DNA of 64,000 nt, taken from positions 1-64,000 of the forward strand of contig NZ_JACMSF010000042.1 in assembly GCF_014257025.1 (NCBI RefSeq), in the 5' to 3' direction. This document shows positions 24,406 through 33,434 of this stretch, piece after piece. A program made the translations under genes and the position numbers. The notes under the pieces were generated by a model. The model searched no databases, was not told the origin of the DNA, and saw only the letters and a program-made list of their open reading frames with translations. This stretch comes from Streptomyces cupreus (GTDB lineage: Bacteria > Actinomycetota > Actinomycetes > Streptomycetales > Streptomycetaceae). The stretch's first letter is position 1, and the number at the start of each line of letters is the position of its first letter.

Positions 24406-25709
24406 GATTCGAGGTTCAGCCTGCTGTCGATGCCGCAGTGCAGGGCGTAGGCGAGGGCTAGGGGGTTGTGGTACTTGTCGGCGAACTGCTGGACCAGCTC
24501 CCTGGTGATCTCGCCTGCCGTGTGTTTGCCCGCGAGATACAGCTCCAGGAAGCAGTAGGCGTACTCGGTCGCGAAGACCTGCGGGATCTCGATCTGCGGG
24601 GCCAGTACGCCATCGGCGCCCATCGCGCGCAGTTCCTGACCCAGGTGCTTGAGGGAGCCCATGGCAGCACCCCGGCCAGTGTGGCAAGCGTTCAGCAGGA
24701 CGAACGGGCGGAACCGGGCCTGGCGTGTGCGCGGAATGCCGTCGCGACGCCAGGACACGGCGGGGCCGTCGATCGGTTCCCCGTCGGAGAGACTTACCGA
24801 GAGACCGTGGCCTGAGCCGCCGTGGGAAGCGTCGACGCCGACATCGACATAGTGGCCATGGCACCAGAAGTACATGACGTCCTCGTCGAGGATGTGCCGG
24901 GACAGTGCCTCCAGCAGTTCGTCGCCCCGAGTGCGCACGACCAGCTCGGACCTGTCGTCCAGCAGCCGGTGCACCTCTGCGGCGCGGCCCACGCCGTCCA
25001 GGGCCGTGTCCTTATTGAGGCTGGTCGCCGCCCGGTCACGCTTGCCGAGCGGGGCGTGGTTCCAGCCGTCGTCGCCGCCCTGCTCTATCTGGTGCAGGCA
25101 GCCCAGAAACGCCTCCCAGGGCTCGGCGCACTCCGCCGGGTTCACGGCCAGCATCGACCACGGCAGATTGACGCAGGAGGCGAAACTGACCCGCATTGGC
25201 CCGCGATCTGTCAGCGCGGCCATCAAGAAGTCCCGGACCAGGCGCAGTTCGTCGCCGCCACCCTTCAACACCTTCTCCATCAACGCATGGCCCTGGTCGG
25301 CAAGCTGAGTGGTGATGGCGTCCGTCACCTGCGCGTAGTCGGTCAGGTCAGTCGCCTCGGCCAGCGGGAAGCTGCCCACCTGGCCGCCGTACTCCCCGTC
25401 GGGGCGCTGATAACGAACCAGCTTGTTCTGCCAGAGCGTGCGCAGCCGGCCGCCCAGCTCCCACAGCTGCCGCTCGGAAATCTCCAGTCTGGCGCTGTGC
25501 CACTCCCGGTCCCAGGGTGCGTGTGGCCGCGGGGCGTTCACCTCGATGTGCAGACCGTCGGACTCGGAGCGGATGGTCACCCTCAGTTGAGGGAGGAAGC
25601 CGCTCGGCGGGAGGGTCGGCTGGGTCGGCTCCTCAGTTCGCTGCGGTGGTATCCCCGTGAAGCCGCGGGACGGGTCCCTGACGATCTCCACGGCTATCTC
25701 CAGCGCCAT
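24402..25709 (-). CDS. CHAT-domain caspase-like protease
   Basis: A 435-residue protein. The C-terminal half is a CHAT domain of the caspase clan: His284 in YFWCHGHY and Cys342 in VLLNACHTGRG form the expected dyad, followed by the family's EYAYCFLELYLAG helix region. The N-terminal part (residues about 40-200) is beta-rich with an FASCVNLPW segment also typical of CHAT proteins. The start at 25709 has GGGGAGGG 8 nt upstream and lies inside the 3' end of the STAND-TPR gene (77-nt overlap). CHAT proteases are usually held inactive until a TPR or STAND partner signals; that pairing is present here. Confidence 0.92.
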   Translation of the reverse strand: MALEIAVEIVRDPSRGFTGIPPQRTEEPTQPTLPPSGFLPQLRVTIRSESDGLHIEVNAPRPHAPWDREWHSARLEISERQLWELGGRLRTLWQNKLVRYQRPDGEYGGQVGSFPLAEATDLTDYAQVTDAITTQLADQGHALMEKVLKGGGDELRLVRDFLMAALTDRGPMRVSFASCVNLPWSMLAVNPAECAEPWEAFLGCLHQIEQGGDDGWNHAPLGKRDRAATSLNKDTALDGVGRAAEVHRLLDDRSELVVRTRGDELLEALSRHILDEDVMYFWCHGHYVDVGVDASHGGSGHGLSVSLSDGEPIDGPAVSWRRDGIPRTRQARFRPFVLLNACHTGRGAAMGSLKHLGQELRAMGADGVLAPQIEIPQVFATEYAYCFLELYLAGKHTAGEITRELVQQFADKYHNPLALAYALHCGIDSRLNLES

Positions 25710-28700
25710 TCTCGTTGCCCTCCCCCGTGCCGTGCGGCCTGTCCCCCAGCACCGGGAAGACCGCCCTGATCTCCTGCAACATGTGCCCTGACGCGTGGTC
25801 GTAGAGCGTGAAACGTACGTCGTGCTCGCCCGGTTCCCGCGCGGTGAAGGTGAACCGGGTCGGGTCGTCCGGCTCGTACTCGGCCATCGGAGGATCGACC
25901 GTGGCGGACGAGCGGCAGCCTGCGGTCACCACCACACGGCCCAGGTCCGTCGGCGGGACGCCCGGCACCCGCTCCAGTCGCACCTCCAGCCGTGCCGGGC
26001 TGCCGACCAACGGTGTCTCCTCCAGCAGGAGCAGCCGGGCCCGCCACGCCGGGCGCGCGGTGCGTAGCCGCCAGCGCAGGAGGGGGATGTCGGGGTGGTC
26101 CGGGCCGTACACCCGCTCCCAGGCCGCCAGCAGCTCGTCGTGCGCTGGTCCCAGGTCCGGGGTGCCGGCCTCTAGGCAGGCGAAGGCCAGCTCGGTGAGG
26201 CTCTCCAGGGTGTCCGGGTGGTCGGGGCCGAACAGGGTGGCGCGGGCTGCATGTACGGCGTTCAGGAGGTCTACGGCGGCTTCGGGGGTGCCGGTGGCGG
26301 AGAGGACGTGGGCGAGTTCGGTGGTGAAGGTGGGAAGGAACCCGGCGTGCCACGCGGCGAAGATCTCGACGACCACGCCCGCTTGAGTCCATTCCGGCTG
26401 ATCCGTAGCCCAGCCCGGCTTCATCGGGGCCTCCGCCGCACGCCGGTGTGCCTCGGTGATGGCGTCGGGGGTTGTAGGGAGGCGGAGGTGCGGCACGAGT
26501 GCGGCGTACGAGCGGAGGCTGTGGCTCAGGACCTCCAGCGCCTCGTCCGGCTTGCCCGCCTGGAGCAGGGCGTGGGCCAGCACGTTCATCAGATCCAAGG
26601 TGACCCGGCTGCCCTGACCGTGGTGGCGGGCGGCGTCTGCGATCAGCCTTCGTGCGTCGCGCACCGCGCGGTCCGCCGGGCCGATGTCCGCCGTCAGCCA
26701 GATCAGGTGGGCGCGCGCTTCCAGCCGAGCGAGGTGTTCGTCGGGAAGGTCCTTCGCGTACTGCCGGCAGACCTCGTCCAGAAGGATCGCCGCCTGCCGG
26801 GTGTCGCCCGCCTCCCAGTGGGCGAACGCAAGCGAGACGCGGTATTCGGTCGTGTCCGGATGCCCCGGCCCCCATGCCCGATCGGCGGCCTCGATCAGAG
26901 CCGTGAGTTCCCTAATGGCACCCAGGCGCTCGCCCCGGCCCCGCAGCAACAGGGCCAGTAGGCGGCCGGTGGCCAGGACGACCCTGTGGTCGGTGCCCAG
27001 GAGGCCGCGGCGGTCCTCCAGCAGGGAAGCCGCCTCCGCAGTCGCGCGCCCGAGGAGGCCCGCCTCCCCAAGGGCACTTACGAGCCTGACACGGGCGTCC
27101 AGTGTCCTGGCGTCGAGCGGGCCGAACAGACGCGTGAGACGCCGTACCAATTCCTCGGCGACGGCCACCGCCCGGCCCGCGACCGCTGGACCCGAGCACA
27201 CCCACGCGATGTCGTCCCACACGTCCAGGGTGTCCGGGTGGTCGGGGCCCAGCAGGCGCTCGAAGATCTCGCCCAGAGCCTCCAGGTCCCGCAGCGCGCG
27301 CACACGGTCGTCGGCCAACTCCCGCCTTCTGGCCAGCTCCAGACGGCAGGACAGGGTCGCGAAGTGCTCCGGGCCCTGGACCGCGGTGCGGTCCGCCACG
27401 AGTTGTTCGAGTACGGCGATGGCGCGGGCGTGGTCGCGCCGGTGGACGTGGGCGGCCGCCAGCAGGTCCCGGGTCCAGAAGGTCTCAGTGTCGTCCGAGT
27501 CCAGGATCCGCTCCTGGTCCGCGATCACCGACTCGTACCCGGCGATCGCCTCGCCGTAGCGGCCGTGTTGCAGCCGCACGTAGGCGAGCACCCGGCGGGA
27601 GGTCAGCGTCCTGGGGTGGTCGGGGCCGAGCACGCGCGTGTGCTGGGCGACCGTTTCATCCGCGAGGCTTACGGCCGCTTCGTGCTTGCCCAGCCTGCTG
27701 TACCCCTGGGCCATTTCCAGGCGTACGTACAGTACGGACGCGTGATCCGATCCGTGCAGGCGGATCCGGTCACGCAGCACGGATTCGAGATCACTGAGCG
27801 AGCTCTCGTGGTCGCCGTTCCTCCGCCTGGCCAGTGCCAGTTCCTCCCGGACCGACAGAGTGTCGGGGTGGCCGGCGCCGGAGATCCGGGTCCGAGCCGC
27901 CACGACTTCCTCGTACAGGGCGACGGCCTGCTCCGGAGCGCTGGCCATCCGATGGGCCCATGCCAGATTCTCGTGGACCAGGAGCGTGACGGGGGCATCG
28001 GCTCCGAAGAGCCGGCGGCGGTCGGCCAGCAGCTCGGACAGCTCCTTCAACGCCCGCTCGTGATCCCTGGCCGACGAGCGCGCCAGTGCCAGGTTGTTGC
28101 GGACGCCGAGGGTGTTGGTGGTCTCCGGGCCTTGGAGCCGGAGATGGTCGGCGAGGAGCTTCTCGTAGGACGCGACAGCATTGCTGTGCTCGCCCGCCAA
28201 ACGCAGCGCCCAACAGTGCCGATGCCGGGCTCTCAGAGTCGTCTTGTGTTCGGGACCCTGGATCCGGGTGCGGTCGGCGACGAGCGTGTCGAACGCCCTG
28301 GCTGCCTCCCGGTACCGCCGGGCCTCGAGGAGGGCCAGCCCTCGCTGCTCGCGACTGCCCATTGTCCAGGGGTGTTCGTGGCCATACAGCCGTTCCTGCA
28401 CGGCCACGAGTTCGTCGTACACCTCGATGGCCTGCGCGTGGCTGCCCGCCCCGGAGAACGCCTCGGCCAGGGTCCGCCGTAACTCCAGCACCCGTTGGTG
28501 GTCCTGCGGGTGCCCGAGCGTGGTGGTCAAGTCGCTTAACAGGCCTTTCAGTTCCGCGACCGCACTCTCGTGGTCGCCTGACGCCTGCCGGGCACGGGCC
28601 AGGTCCTCGCGCGTCGCCAGCACCTTGGGATGCCGCTCGCCCAGGACACTGCTCCGGTCCGGGACCAGAGCCTCGAAGATTCGGATTGCCTCGGCGCACT

Positions 28701-31194
28701 GACCCGCCGACCAGTGACCCAGAGCCAGATTGGCTCGCGCCGTCAGGGTCGTCGGGTGCAGCGGACCGTACAGGCGGGTGTGGACGGTGACGAGTTCCGT
28801 GAACTCCCGTACAGCACGGGTGTGGTCGCCCGCTCGGCGCCGGGTGCCCGCCCGGAAGGCCCTGATTCGCAGGGTGCTTGGATGGTCGTTGCCCAGTGCG
28901 CGCGCGTAGTCGGCGACGAGAGCCTCGTAGTCGGCCAAGGCCTGGGCGTAGTCGTCCCGGCTTCGCCGGACCCGCGCGACGTCGTCGCGATAGTCGAGCG
29001 TGGCCGGATCGTCCGGGCCCCGCACCCGGGCGCTGTGCTCCGCCAGCGCCTCAAACTCCGGCAGTACGGCGTCTGGGCCCACCACGTCCCAGCGTGCGTA
29101 AGTCAGGTGCTGGCGGCAGCGCAGGGTGTCCGCATGGTCCTCGCCCTGCACGCGTTCGCGGTCGGCGAGGAGTTCCTCGTACAGGCCGAGCGCCGTGACC
29201 GGGTCGCCCGCCGACGAGTGCGCCGAGGCCAGCTCGCCGCGGCTCTTCAGGGTCTCCGTATGGTCCGGTCCGTGTACGTGGGTCCGGTCCGTCACGGCGG
29301 CCTCGTACAGCCGCAGCGCCGTGCGGTGGTCCCCGGCCGCTTCGTGGGCCCTGGCTAGGCCGGTGCGGGCGGCCAGCGTGTCCTCGTGACGGTCGCCCAG
29401 CAGTCGCTCGCGGTCCGCATGGACAGACTCGAACTCGGCCACCGCCTCCTCGTGATGGCCCGCCTGCTGGAGGGCCTTCGCCAGGTCGGCGCGGGCGGTG
29501 AGGGTGTCCTCGTGCTCGGAACCCTGGACGCGGAGGCGGTCGGCGACCACGGTTCTGAGTTCCCGTACGGCCCGGATCGCCTCGCCCGCCTTGTGGTGTG
29601 CCAGGGCCAGGTCGTGGTGGCCGCGCAGGGTCTCCTGGGCGTCCGGGCCGTGCAGGCGGCGGCGGTCCAGGTACAGGTTGCGGTACAGCTCGACGGCCCG
29701 GGCCGGGTTGCCCGCCTGGGTGTGCAGGTCAGCCAGGCGGTCACGGTCGGCGAGGGCCTCGTCATCAGGGACATGGGTCTCGGCTTGGACCACCCGGTCC
29801 ATGAGGGGTATGGCGAGGGACTGTTGCTCGCGGGAGATCAGTTCCTCGGCGCCCCGGCGGTACATCGCGAGGATGTCGTTGCTCGGCGTGGTGGGCGGCG
29901 GGCCCGGGGACGCCAGGGCCTGGATGTGGACGAGCAGTTGGCGCAGGCGCTCCTGTGTGGCGCCCGCGCACTCCGCCGCCAGGGCGCGTTCCGCACGGTC
30001 GCGGGCGTTGGGGGCCTCGGCGGGGGAGGCCTGGCGCAGGGTCTTCTGGACCAGGCGGTGCAGGGACAGACCGTCCGGGCCGGAGGTGACAAGGTGGTAG
30101 GCGGCGAGCGCGGCGAGCACCTCGTCCTTCGCTCCCGCCAAGCGACTCGCTACCTCGCGCGGGACCGGCTCGGCGGCGAACCACGCCAGCGCGTACAACG
30201 TGGGTACGGCCACCGGGTGGGCCCCGCGGATCGTCTCCAGACTCGTCCGCCAGATCTGTGTGATCGTCCGCCCCGAGCGGCTCGCCCCGTCAGTGAGGAC
30301 CAACTCCGGAACCCGGGCGAGCCGCTCGCGATAGGTGTCGAGACGCATCCGAGTCTCCCGCAGATACGCCCCCGCCTGGGTGAGAGCCAGCGGCAGGTGG
30401 CCGAGGTCGGCGGCGAGCTGCGCGACCAACTCGTCGTGCGTTCCGCCACCCACGTGCCCGGCGGTGGCGCGCAGCAGTTCTACGGACTCCTCATCACCGA
30501 GCACGTCGAGGTCGACCAGATCCGCGCCCTCCGGCCAGCCGCCCCGGCTTCGGCTGGTCACCAGCTGGTGGCCGTGGCCCAGCAGGCGCCCCATTACCGG
30601 GGTCAGGTTCTGCGGGTGCTCGACGTTGTCGTAGACCAGCAGCCACCCGTGATGTCTCTCCAGCCAGGTCAGCGCCCACTCGGTACGCTCCCGGGCGGTG
30701 GCGTGGGCGGCCCAGGACGGGTACAGGCGCAGGGCCAGGTCGGCGAGGCCGGTGTCGATCTGCTCCTCGCTCTCACCGGTGATCCACCAGACCAGCGAGT
30801 ACGTCTCCCGGGTGGCGTGGGCGTAGCGCAGCACCAGGGCCGTCTTGCCGATACCGCCCAGACCGCTCACCGCGGTGGCGGTCGCCGTGGCCTGGGTGAC
30901 GATGCCGCGCCCTGCGGAGCGGGACAGGGACTGGCGTAAGCGGTCGAGGTCGACGCTCCGGCCGACGAACGGCTGCGCGGGCAGCGGGGGCAGATTGGTC
31001 AGGTCGGCAGGCGGGCGCACCCGGCCGGCGGCGGTCTTCACCTCCTCGCTCAGCACCGGCGGAGCCGGATCGGTGTGCGGATCGGGGTACGCGTCGGAAC
31101 GAGGGCGCGGGCCGCCGCTGTCCCGGTCGGGCATCGTAGGATCGGCCCGCAGAGCGGTCGTACTGGTGGCCCTTGCCTGGTCGATGACGCTCAT
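25633..31194 (-). CDS. STAND (NB-ARC) NTPase with 25 tandem TPR units
   Basis: An 1853-residue protein. After a disordered N-terminus comes an NB-ARC/STAND NTPase: FVGRSVDLDRLRQSL, Walker A GLGGIGKT (111-118), Walker B WLLVYDN (184-190), and a LGHLPLAL motif (264-271). Residues 514-1565 form 25 head-to-tail kinesin-light-chain-like TPR units, each 42 residues (one of 44), with pattern GPDHPxTL...R..LA.A...GDH..A...YE.L.ADR. Two more units lie near 1655-1735, then a beta-rich domain with FTFTAREPGEHDVRFTLYD. It should sense a ligand and oligomerise to trigger the CHAT protease. TTA codons occur at codons 86 and 886. Confidence 0.93.
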   Translation of the reverse strand: MSVIDQARATSTTALRADPTMPDRDSGGPRPRSDAYPDPHTDPAPPVLSEEVKTAAGRVRPPADLTNLPPLPAQPFVGRSVDLDRLRQSLSRSAGRGIVTQATATATAVSGLGGIGKTALVLRYAHATRETYSLVWWITGESEEQIDTGLADLALRLYPSWAAHATARERTEWALTWLERHHGWLLVYDNVEHPQNLTPVMGRLLGHGHQLVTSRSRGGWPEGADLVDLDVLGDEESVELLRATAGHVGGGTHDELVAQLAADLGHLPLALTQAGAYLRETRMRLDTYRERLARVPELVLTDGASRSGRTITQIWRTSLETIRGAHPVAVPTLYALAWFAAEPVPREVASRLAGAKDEVLAALAAYHLVTSGPDGLSLHRLVQKTLRQASPAEAPNARDRAERALAAECAGATQERLRQLLVHIQALASPGPPPTTPSNDILAMYRRGAEELISREQQSLAIPLMDRVVQAETHVPDDEALADRDRLADLHTQAGNPARAVELYRNLYLDRRRLHGPDAQETLRGHHDLALAHHKAGEAIRAVRELRTVVADRLRVQGSEHEDTLTARADLAKALQQAGHHEEAVAEFESVHADRERLLGDRHEDTLAARTGLARAHEAAGDHRTALRLYEAAVTDRTHVHGPDHTETLKSRGELASAHSSAGDPVTALGLYEELLADRERVQGEDHADTLRCRQHLTYARWDVVGPDAVLPEFEALAEHSARVRGPDDPATLDYRDDVARVRRSRDDYAQALADYEALVADYARALGNDHPSTLRIRAFRAGTRRRAGDHTRAVREFTELVTVHTRLYGPLHPTTLTARANLALGHWSAGQCAEAIRIFEALVPDRSSVLGERHPKVLATREDLARARQASGDHESAVAELKGLLSDLTTTLGHPQDHQRVLELRRTLAEAFSGAGSHAQAIEVYDELVAVQERLYGHEHPWTMGSREQRGLALLEARRYREAARAFDTLVADRTRIQGPEHKTTLRARHRHCWALRLAGEHSNAVASYEKLLADHLRLQGPETTNTLGVRNNLALARSSARDHERALKELSELLADRRRLFGADAPVTLLVHENLAWAHRMASAPEQAVALYEEVVAARTRISGAGHPDTLSVREELALARRRNGDHESSLSDLESVLRDRIRLHGSDHASVLYVRLEMAQGYSRLGKHEAAVSLADETVAQHTRVLGPDHPRTLTSRRVLAYVRLQHGRYGEAIAGYESVIADQERILDSDDTETFWTRDLLAAAHVHRRDHARAIAVLEQLVADRTAVQGPEHFATLSCRLELARRRELADDRVRALRDLEALGEIFERLLGPDHPDTLDVWDDIAWVCSGPAVAGRAVAVAEELVRRLTRLFGPLDARTLDARVRLVSALGEAGLLGRATAEAASLLEDRRGLLGTDHRVVLATGRLLALLLRGRGERLGAIRELTALIEAADRAWGPGHPDTTEYRVSLAFAHWEAGDTRQAAILLDEVCRQYAKDLPDEHLARLEARAHLIWLTADIGPADRAVRDARRLIADAARHHGQGSRVTLDLMNVLAHALLQAGKPDEALEVLSHSLRSYAALVPHLRLPTTPDAITEAHRRAAEAPMKPGWATDQPEWTQAGVVVEIFAAWHAGFLPTFTTELAHVLSATGTPEAAVDLLNAVHAARATLFGPDHPDTLESLTELAFACLEAGTPDLGPAHDELLAAWERVYGPDHPDIPLLRWRLRTARPAWRARLLLLEETPLVGSPARLEVRLERVPGVPPTDLGRVVVTAGCRSSATVDPPMAEYEPDDPTRFTFTAREPGEHDVRFTLYDHASGHMLQEIRAVFPVLGDRPHGTGEGNENGAGDSRGDRQGPVPRLHGDTTAAN
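26500..29655 (-). repeat. 25-unit, 126-bp coding repeat array (TPR)
   Basis: Twenty-four units of 126 bp and one of 132 bp encode consecutive TPR motifs. Protein identity between units is limited to a skeleton (G-x-x-H-x-x-T-L ... R-x-x-L-A ... A-x-x-x-Y-E-x-L-x-A-D-R), so DNA copies are well diverged. The array fills exactly 1052 codons without interruption. Confidence 0.9.
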
Positions 31195-31307
31195 GTCCCC
31201 CCGTGCCTTTCCTGACGCCGTCTCCCGGCGCGGTCAATTCCCCTCGGGTGCACAGTAGTTACAGCAAGTCCATCAACGGTAGCGAGACGCTGGGGAGTTG
31301 TCAGCGG

Positions 31308-31774
31308 TCAGCGGGGCCAGCTCGCTGGCGCGCGTGATCCCGTCACCGTGGAGGTGCGCCTGAACGCTTGGCCAGTCTGGAAGTTGTGCCAGAGCGCTGC
31401 GGCCAGCGCGAGGACGCGCTGTGCGACGCGCACGGCCACGCCCCCGCATGTACGGCCACCATGTTGTTCCAGGTCAAGCCAGCCCTTGAGCGTGTCGTTC
31501 ATCGACTTGATCAGCTGACAGACCTTCTTGAGCATCGGCTCTCCGGCCCGGACAGCCTCGCGTCATCGACGGACACAGCAGCGTGATGCCTTGCTGGGAC
31601 GGTGACCGCTCGACGACCCCGGACGCGGTGCCCTTGTCCGTGATCAGCAGCAGGCCGGACGGCTCACGCCAGGGCCCTCAGAATCGGCATTCCGGTCGGG
31701 GTGCACACCAGGAACAGCCGTAGCCCCCAATGGAACCAGAGTGGGATGCGCAGGATGGTCAAGTTCGTCGTCAC
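31308..31774 (-). pseudogene. Decayed IS982-family transposase
   Basis: Three fragments of an IS982-type transposase survive on the minus strand. VTTNLT at 31774 is the usual N-terminus, WGLRLFLVCTPTGMPILRALA is the first catalytic block, LLLITDKGTASG the DKG block, and CQLIKSMNDTLKGWLDLEQHGGRT with RVLALAAALWHN is the C-terminus. Large internal deletions and stop codons separate them, so no transposase can be made. The remnant lies 113 nt from the start of the STAND-TPR gene and marks past insertion at the edge of the accessory island. Terminal inverted repeats were not identified. Confidence 0.8.
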
Positions 31775-31902
31775 AAACGGATCTTGAGCACCCTCGTCTC
31801 ATGCCCGAAGGCATTCGGAAGACTCGTCTAGGACCGAAGTCCCGGCGCCGTTGCGGCCGGGGACCGCCGACGGGGGCCCGGGTGGCTGCCTAGGGTTATG
31901 GG

Positions 31903-32700
31903 ATGTCCGACACACTGGAGTTCGATCTCGACGTGTATCTCGGCCGTATTGGATGGGCCGGGGAGCGCAGGGCCGATCGGGGCACCTTGCGGGGGGTCCA
32001 TCTCGCGCATTCCTGTGCCATTCCCTTTGAGAACCTGGACCCCGTCAGCGGTAGGGCGCCCTCGCTCGACCTCGGTGACCTGATGGCCAAGCTGGTCCAC
32101 GGCCGTCGCGGCGGTTACTGCTACGAGCACAACACCCTCTTCCGGCACGCGCTGGAGGCCCTCGGTTTCCGGGTGACCGGACTTGCGGCACGCGTCGTCC
32201 TCGGCGCGGACCGGCCCGAGAGCCGGCCGCGCACCCACATGACGCTGCTCGTCCATGCCCCCGGCGACCAGCAGCCGTACCTCGCCGACGTCGGCTTCGG
32301 AGCCATCGGCGCGCTGCTGGAGCCGGTACCGCTGAAGACCGGCGGCGAGTTCCACGACGCGGGCCGCCGGCACCGGCTCGTCCACGCCCCGCACCACGGG
32401 CCGCTGGAGCTGTGGGTGTTGGAGGCGCATGACGGGAAGGGCTGGGAGCAGCAGTACGCCTTCACCCTGGACCCCTTCGAGAAGCCCGACTACGAGGTGT
32501 TCAACTGGCACGTCGGGACGAACCCACGCTCCCCGTTCACCCAGAGCCGCTACGTCCAGCGCGTCACCGCCGAACGCCATGTCCTCCTCCACGGCAACGT
32601 CCTCACGGAGACCCTCGCCGACGGCACGGTCAGCGCACGCGAGGTCGTGGACGAGGACATCGAGCGGCTGCTGAAGGAGGAGTTCGGGATCGAGCTCTGA
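31903..32700 (+). CDS. nat: Arylamine N-acetyltransferase
   Basis: A 265-residue cytoplasmic enzyme transferring acetyl or another acyl group from CoA to arylamines. The catalytic Cys lies in GRRGGYCYEHNTLF, the His in SRPRTHMTLLV and the Asp in YLADVGFGA, the full Cys-His-Asp triad. Some NATs act in ansamycin ring closure, but no such cluster is nearby. Its last 151 nt overlap an antisense regulator gene. Confidence 0.92.
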   Translation: MSDTLEFDLDVYLGRIGWAGERRADRGTLRGVHLAHSCAIPFENLDPVSGRAPSLDLGDLMAKLVHGRRGGYCYEHNTLFRHALEALGFRVTGLAARVVLGADRPESRPRTHMTLLVHAPGDQQPYLADVGFGAIGALLEPVPLKTGGEFHDAGRRHRLVHAPHHGPLELWVLEAHDGKGWEQQYAFTLDPFEKPDYEVFNWHVGTNPRSPFTQSRYVQRVTAERHVLLHGNVLTETLADGTVSAREVVDEDIERLLKEEFGIEL

Positions 32701-33434
32701 CGGGCGCGGGCGTCGACGCACTCCCGGCGGCCGTCCGCGGGCCGGAAACATGCCCGGACCGTGGTTCCGGGGCTCGTCGCGGTCATTGGTGTGTAGACGT
32801 ACGACTCCGCGTCGATGTCGTCCTCGATCCTCCTGCTGCGGGTCGGGCCGCCCGCGTCCACCTCCAGACGGTCACCCACGCGCGTGCCCCACATCCGGCC
32901 CCAACTGGCCCCGCACGCCTCGCTGTAGCGCAGCGCCACCCAGGCCCCGGTGGCCGTGTGGTGCTCGGCGAGGGTGGCGGGGCCCTTGCCGCAGCCCATG
33001 TGCATGGGGTCCTGGCCCTCGCAGGCGGTTCCTCGGCAGCGGGGGCCGGTGGGGGCGGGGGAGGCGGTCGGTTCGCCGTCGTCGCCCGGCAGGATGAGCA
33101 GGGTCGCCGTCACCACCGCGGCCAGCAGTACGGCGCCCACGGCCACGAGCGGAGCGCGCCGCCGCCCGCGCCGCTCGCCGGGCGTCCCCGGGTCCTTCGC
33201 CCGCCCGCTCCACTCCGCCTCCGCGATCTCCCACAGCGCCAGAAACCGGCCCTCGGGCTCATGGGCGATCCGGCACAGATCCTGAACGGCCTGCCGGGGC
33301 GGCAGCGCCTTGCCGTTGAGATAGCGCTCCCAGGACGACTTGCTGTACGTCGTCCGGCCCGCCAGAGCCGCCATGCTCAGGCCCGTGCGCGCCCTCAACT
33401 CCCGCAGCTCGGCGGCCAGTCGGGTACGGGTCAT
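32550..33434 (-). CDS. Membrane-anchored XRE regulator with DUF2690-like domain
   Basis: A 294-residue protein: N-terminal HTH (LAAELRELRARTGLSMAALAGRTTYSKSSWERYLNG), a membrane span (APLVAVGAVLLAAVVTATLLIL), and an outer Cys-containing domain (CRGTACEGQDPMHMGCGKGPATLAEH, RYSEACGASWGRMWG) like DUF2690. The last 50 residues are read from the antisense of the NAT gene, so a natural stop near 32700 may have been lost. The start overlaps the upstream HTH-peptidoglycan-binding gene (ATGA), making one operon. It likely couples a surface signal to transcription. Confidence 0.82.
   Translation of the reverse strand: MTRTRLAAELRELRARTGLSMAALAGRTTYSKSSWERYLNGKALPPRQAVQDLCRIAHEPEGRFLALWEIAEAEWSGRAKDPGTPGERRGRRRAPLVAVGAVLLAAVVTATLLILPGDDGEPTASPAPTGPRCRGTACEGQDPMHMGCGKGPATLAEHHTATGAWVALRYSEACGASWGRMWGTRVGDRLEVDAGGPTRSRRIEDDIDAESYVYTPMTATSPGTTVRACFRPADGRRECVDARARQSSIPNSSFSSRSMSSSTTSRALTVPSARVSVRTLPWRRTWRSAVTRWT

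Noticed and set aside
25633..29700. Regular 126-bp periodicity considered as CRISPR or satellite
   Set aside because: Period is a multiple of three, units encode TPR motifs in one open frame, DNA copies are diverged, and there are no identical repeats with unique spacers.
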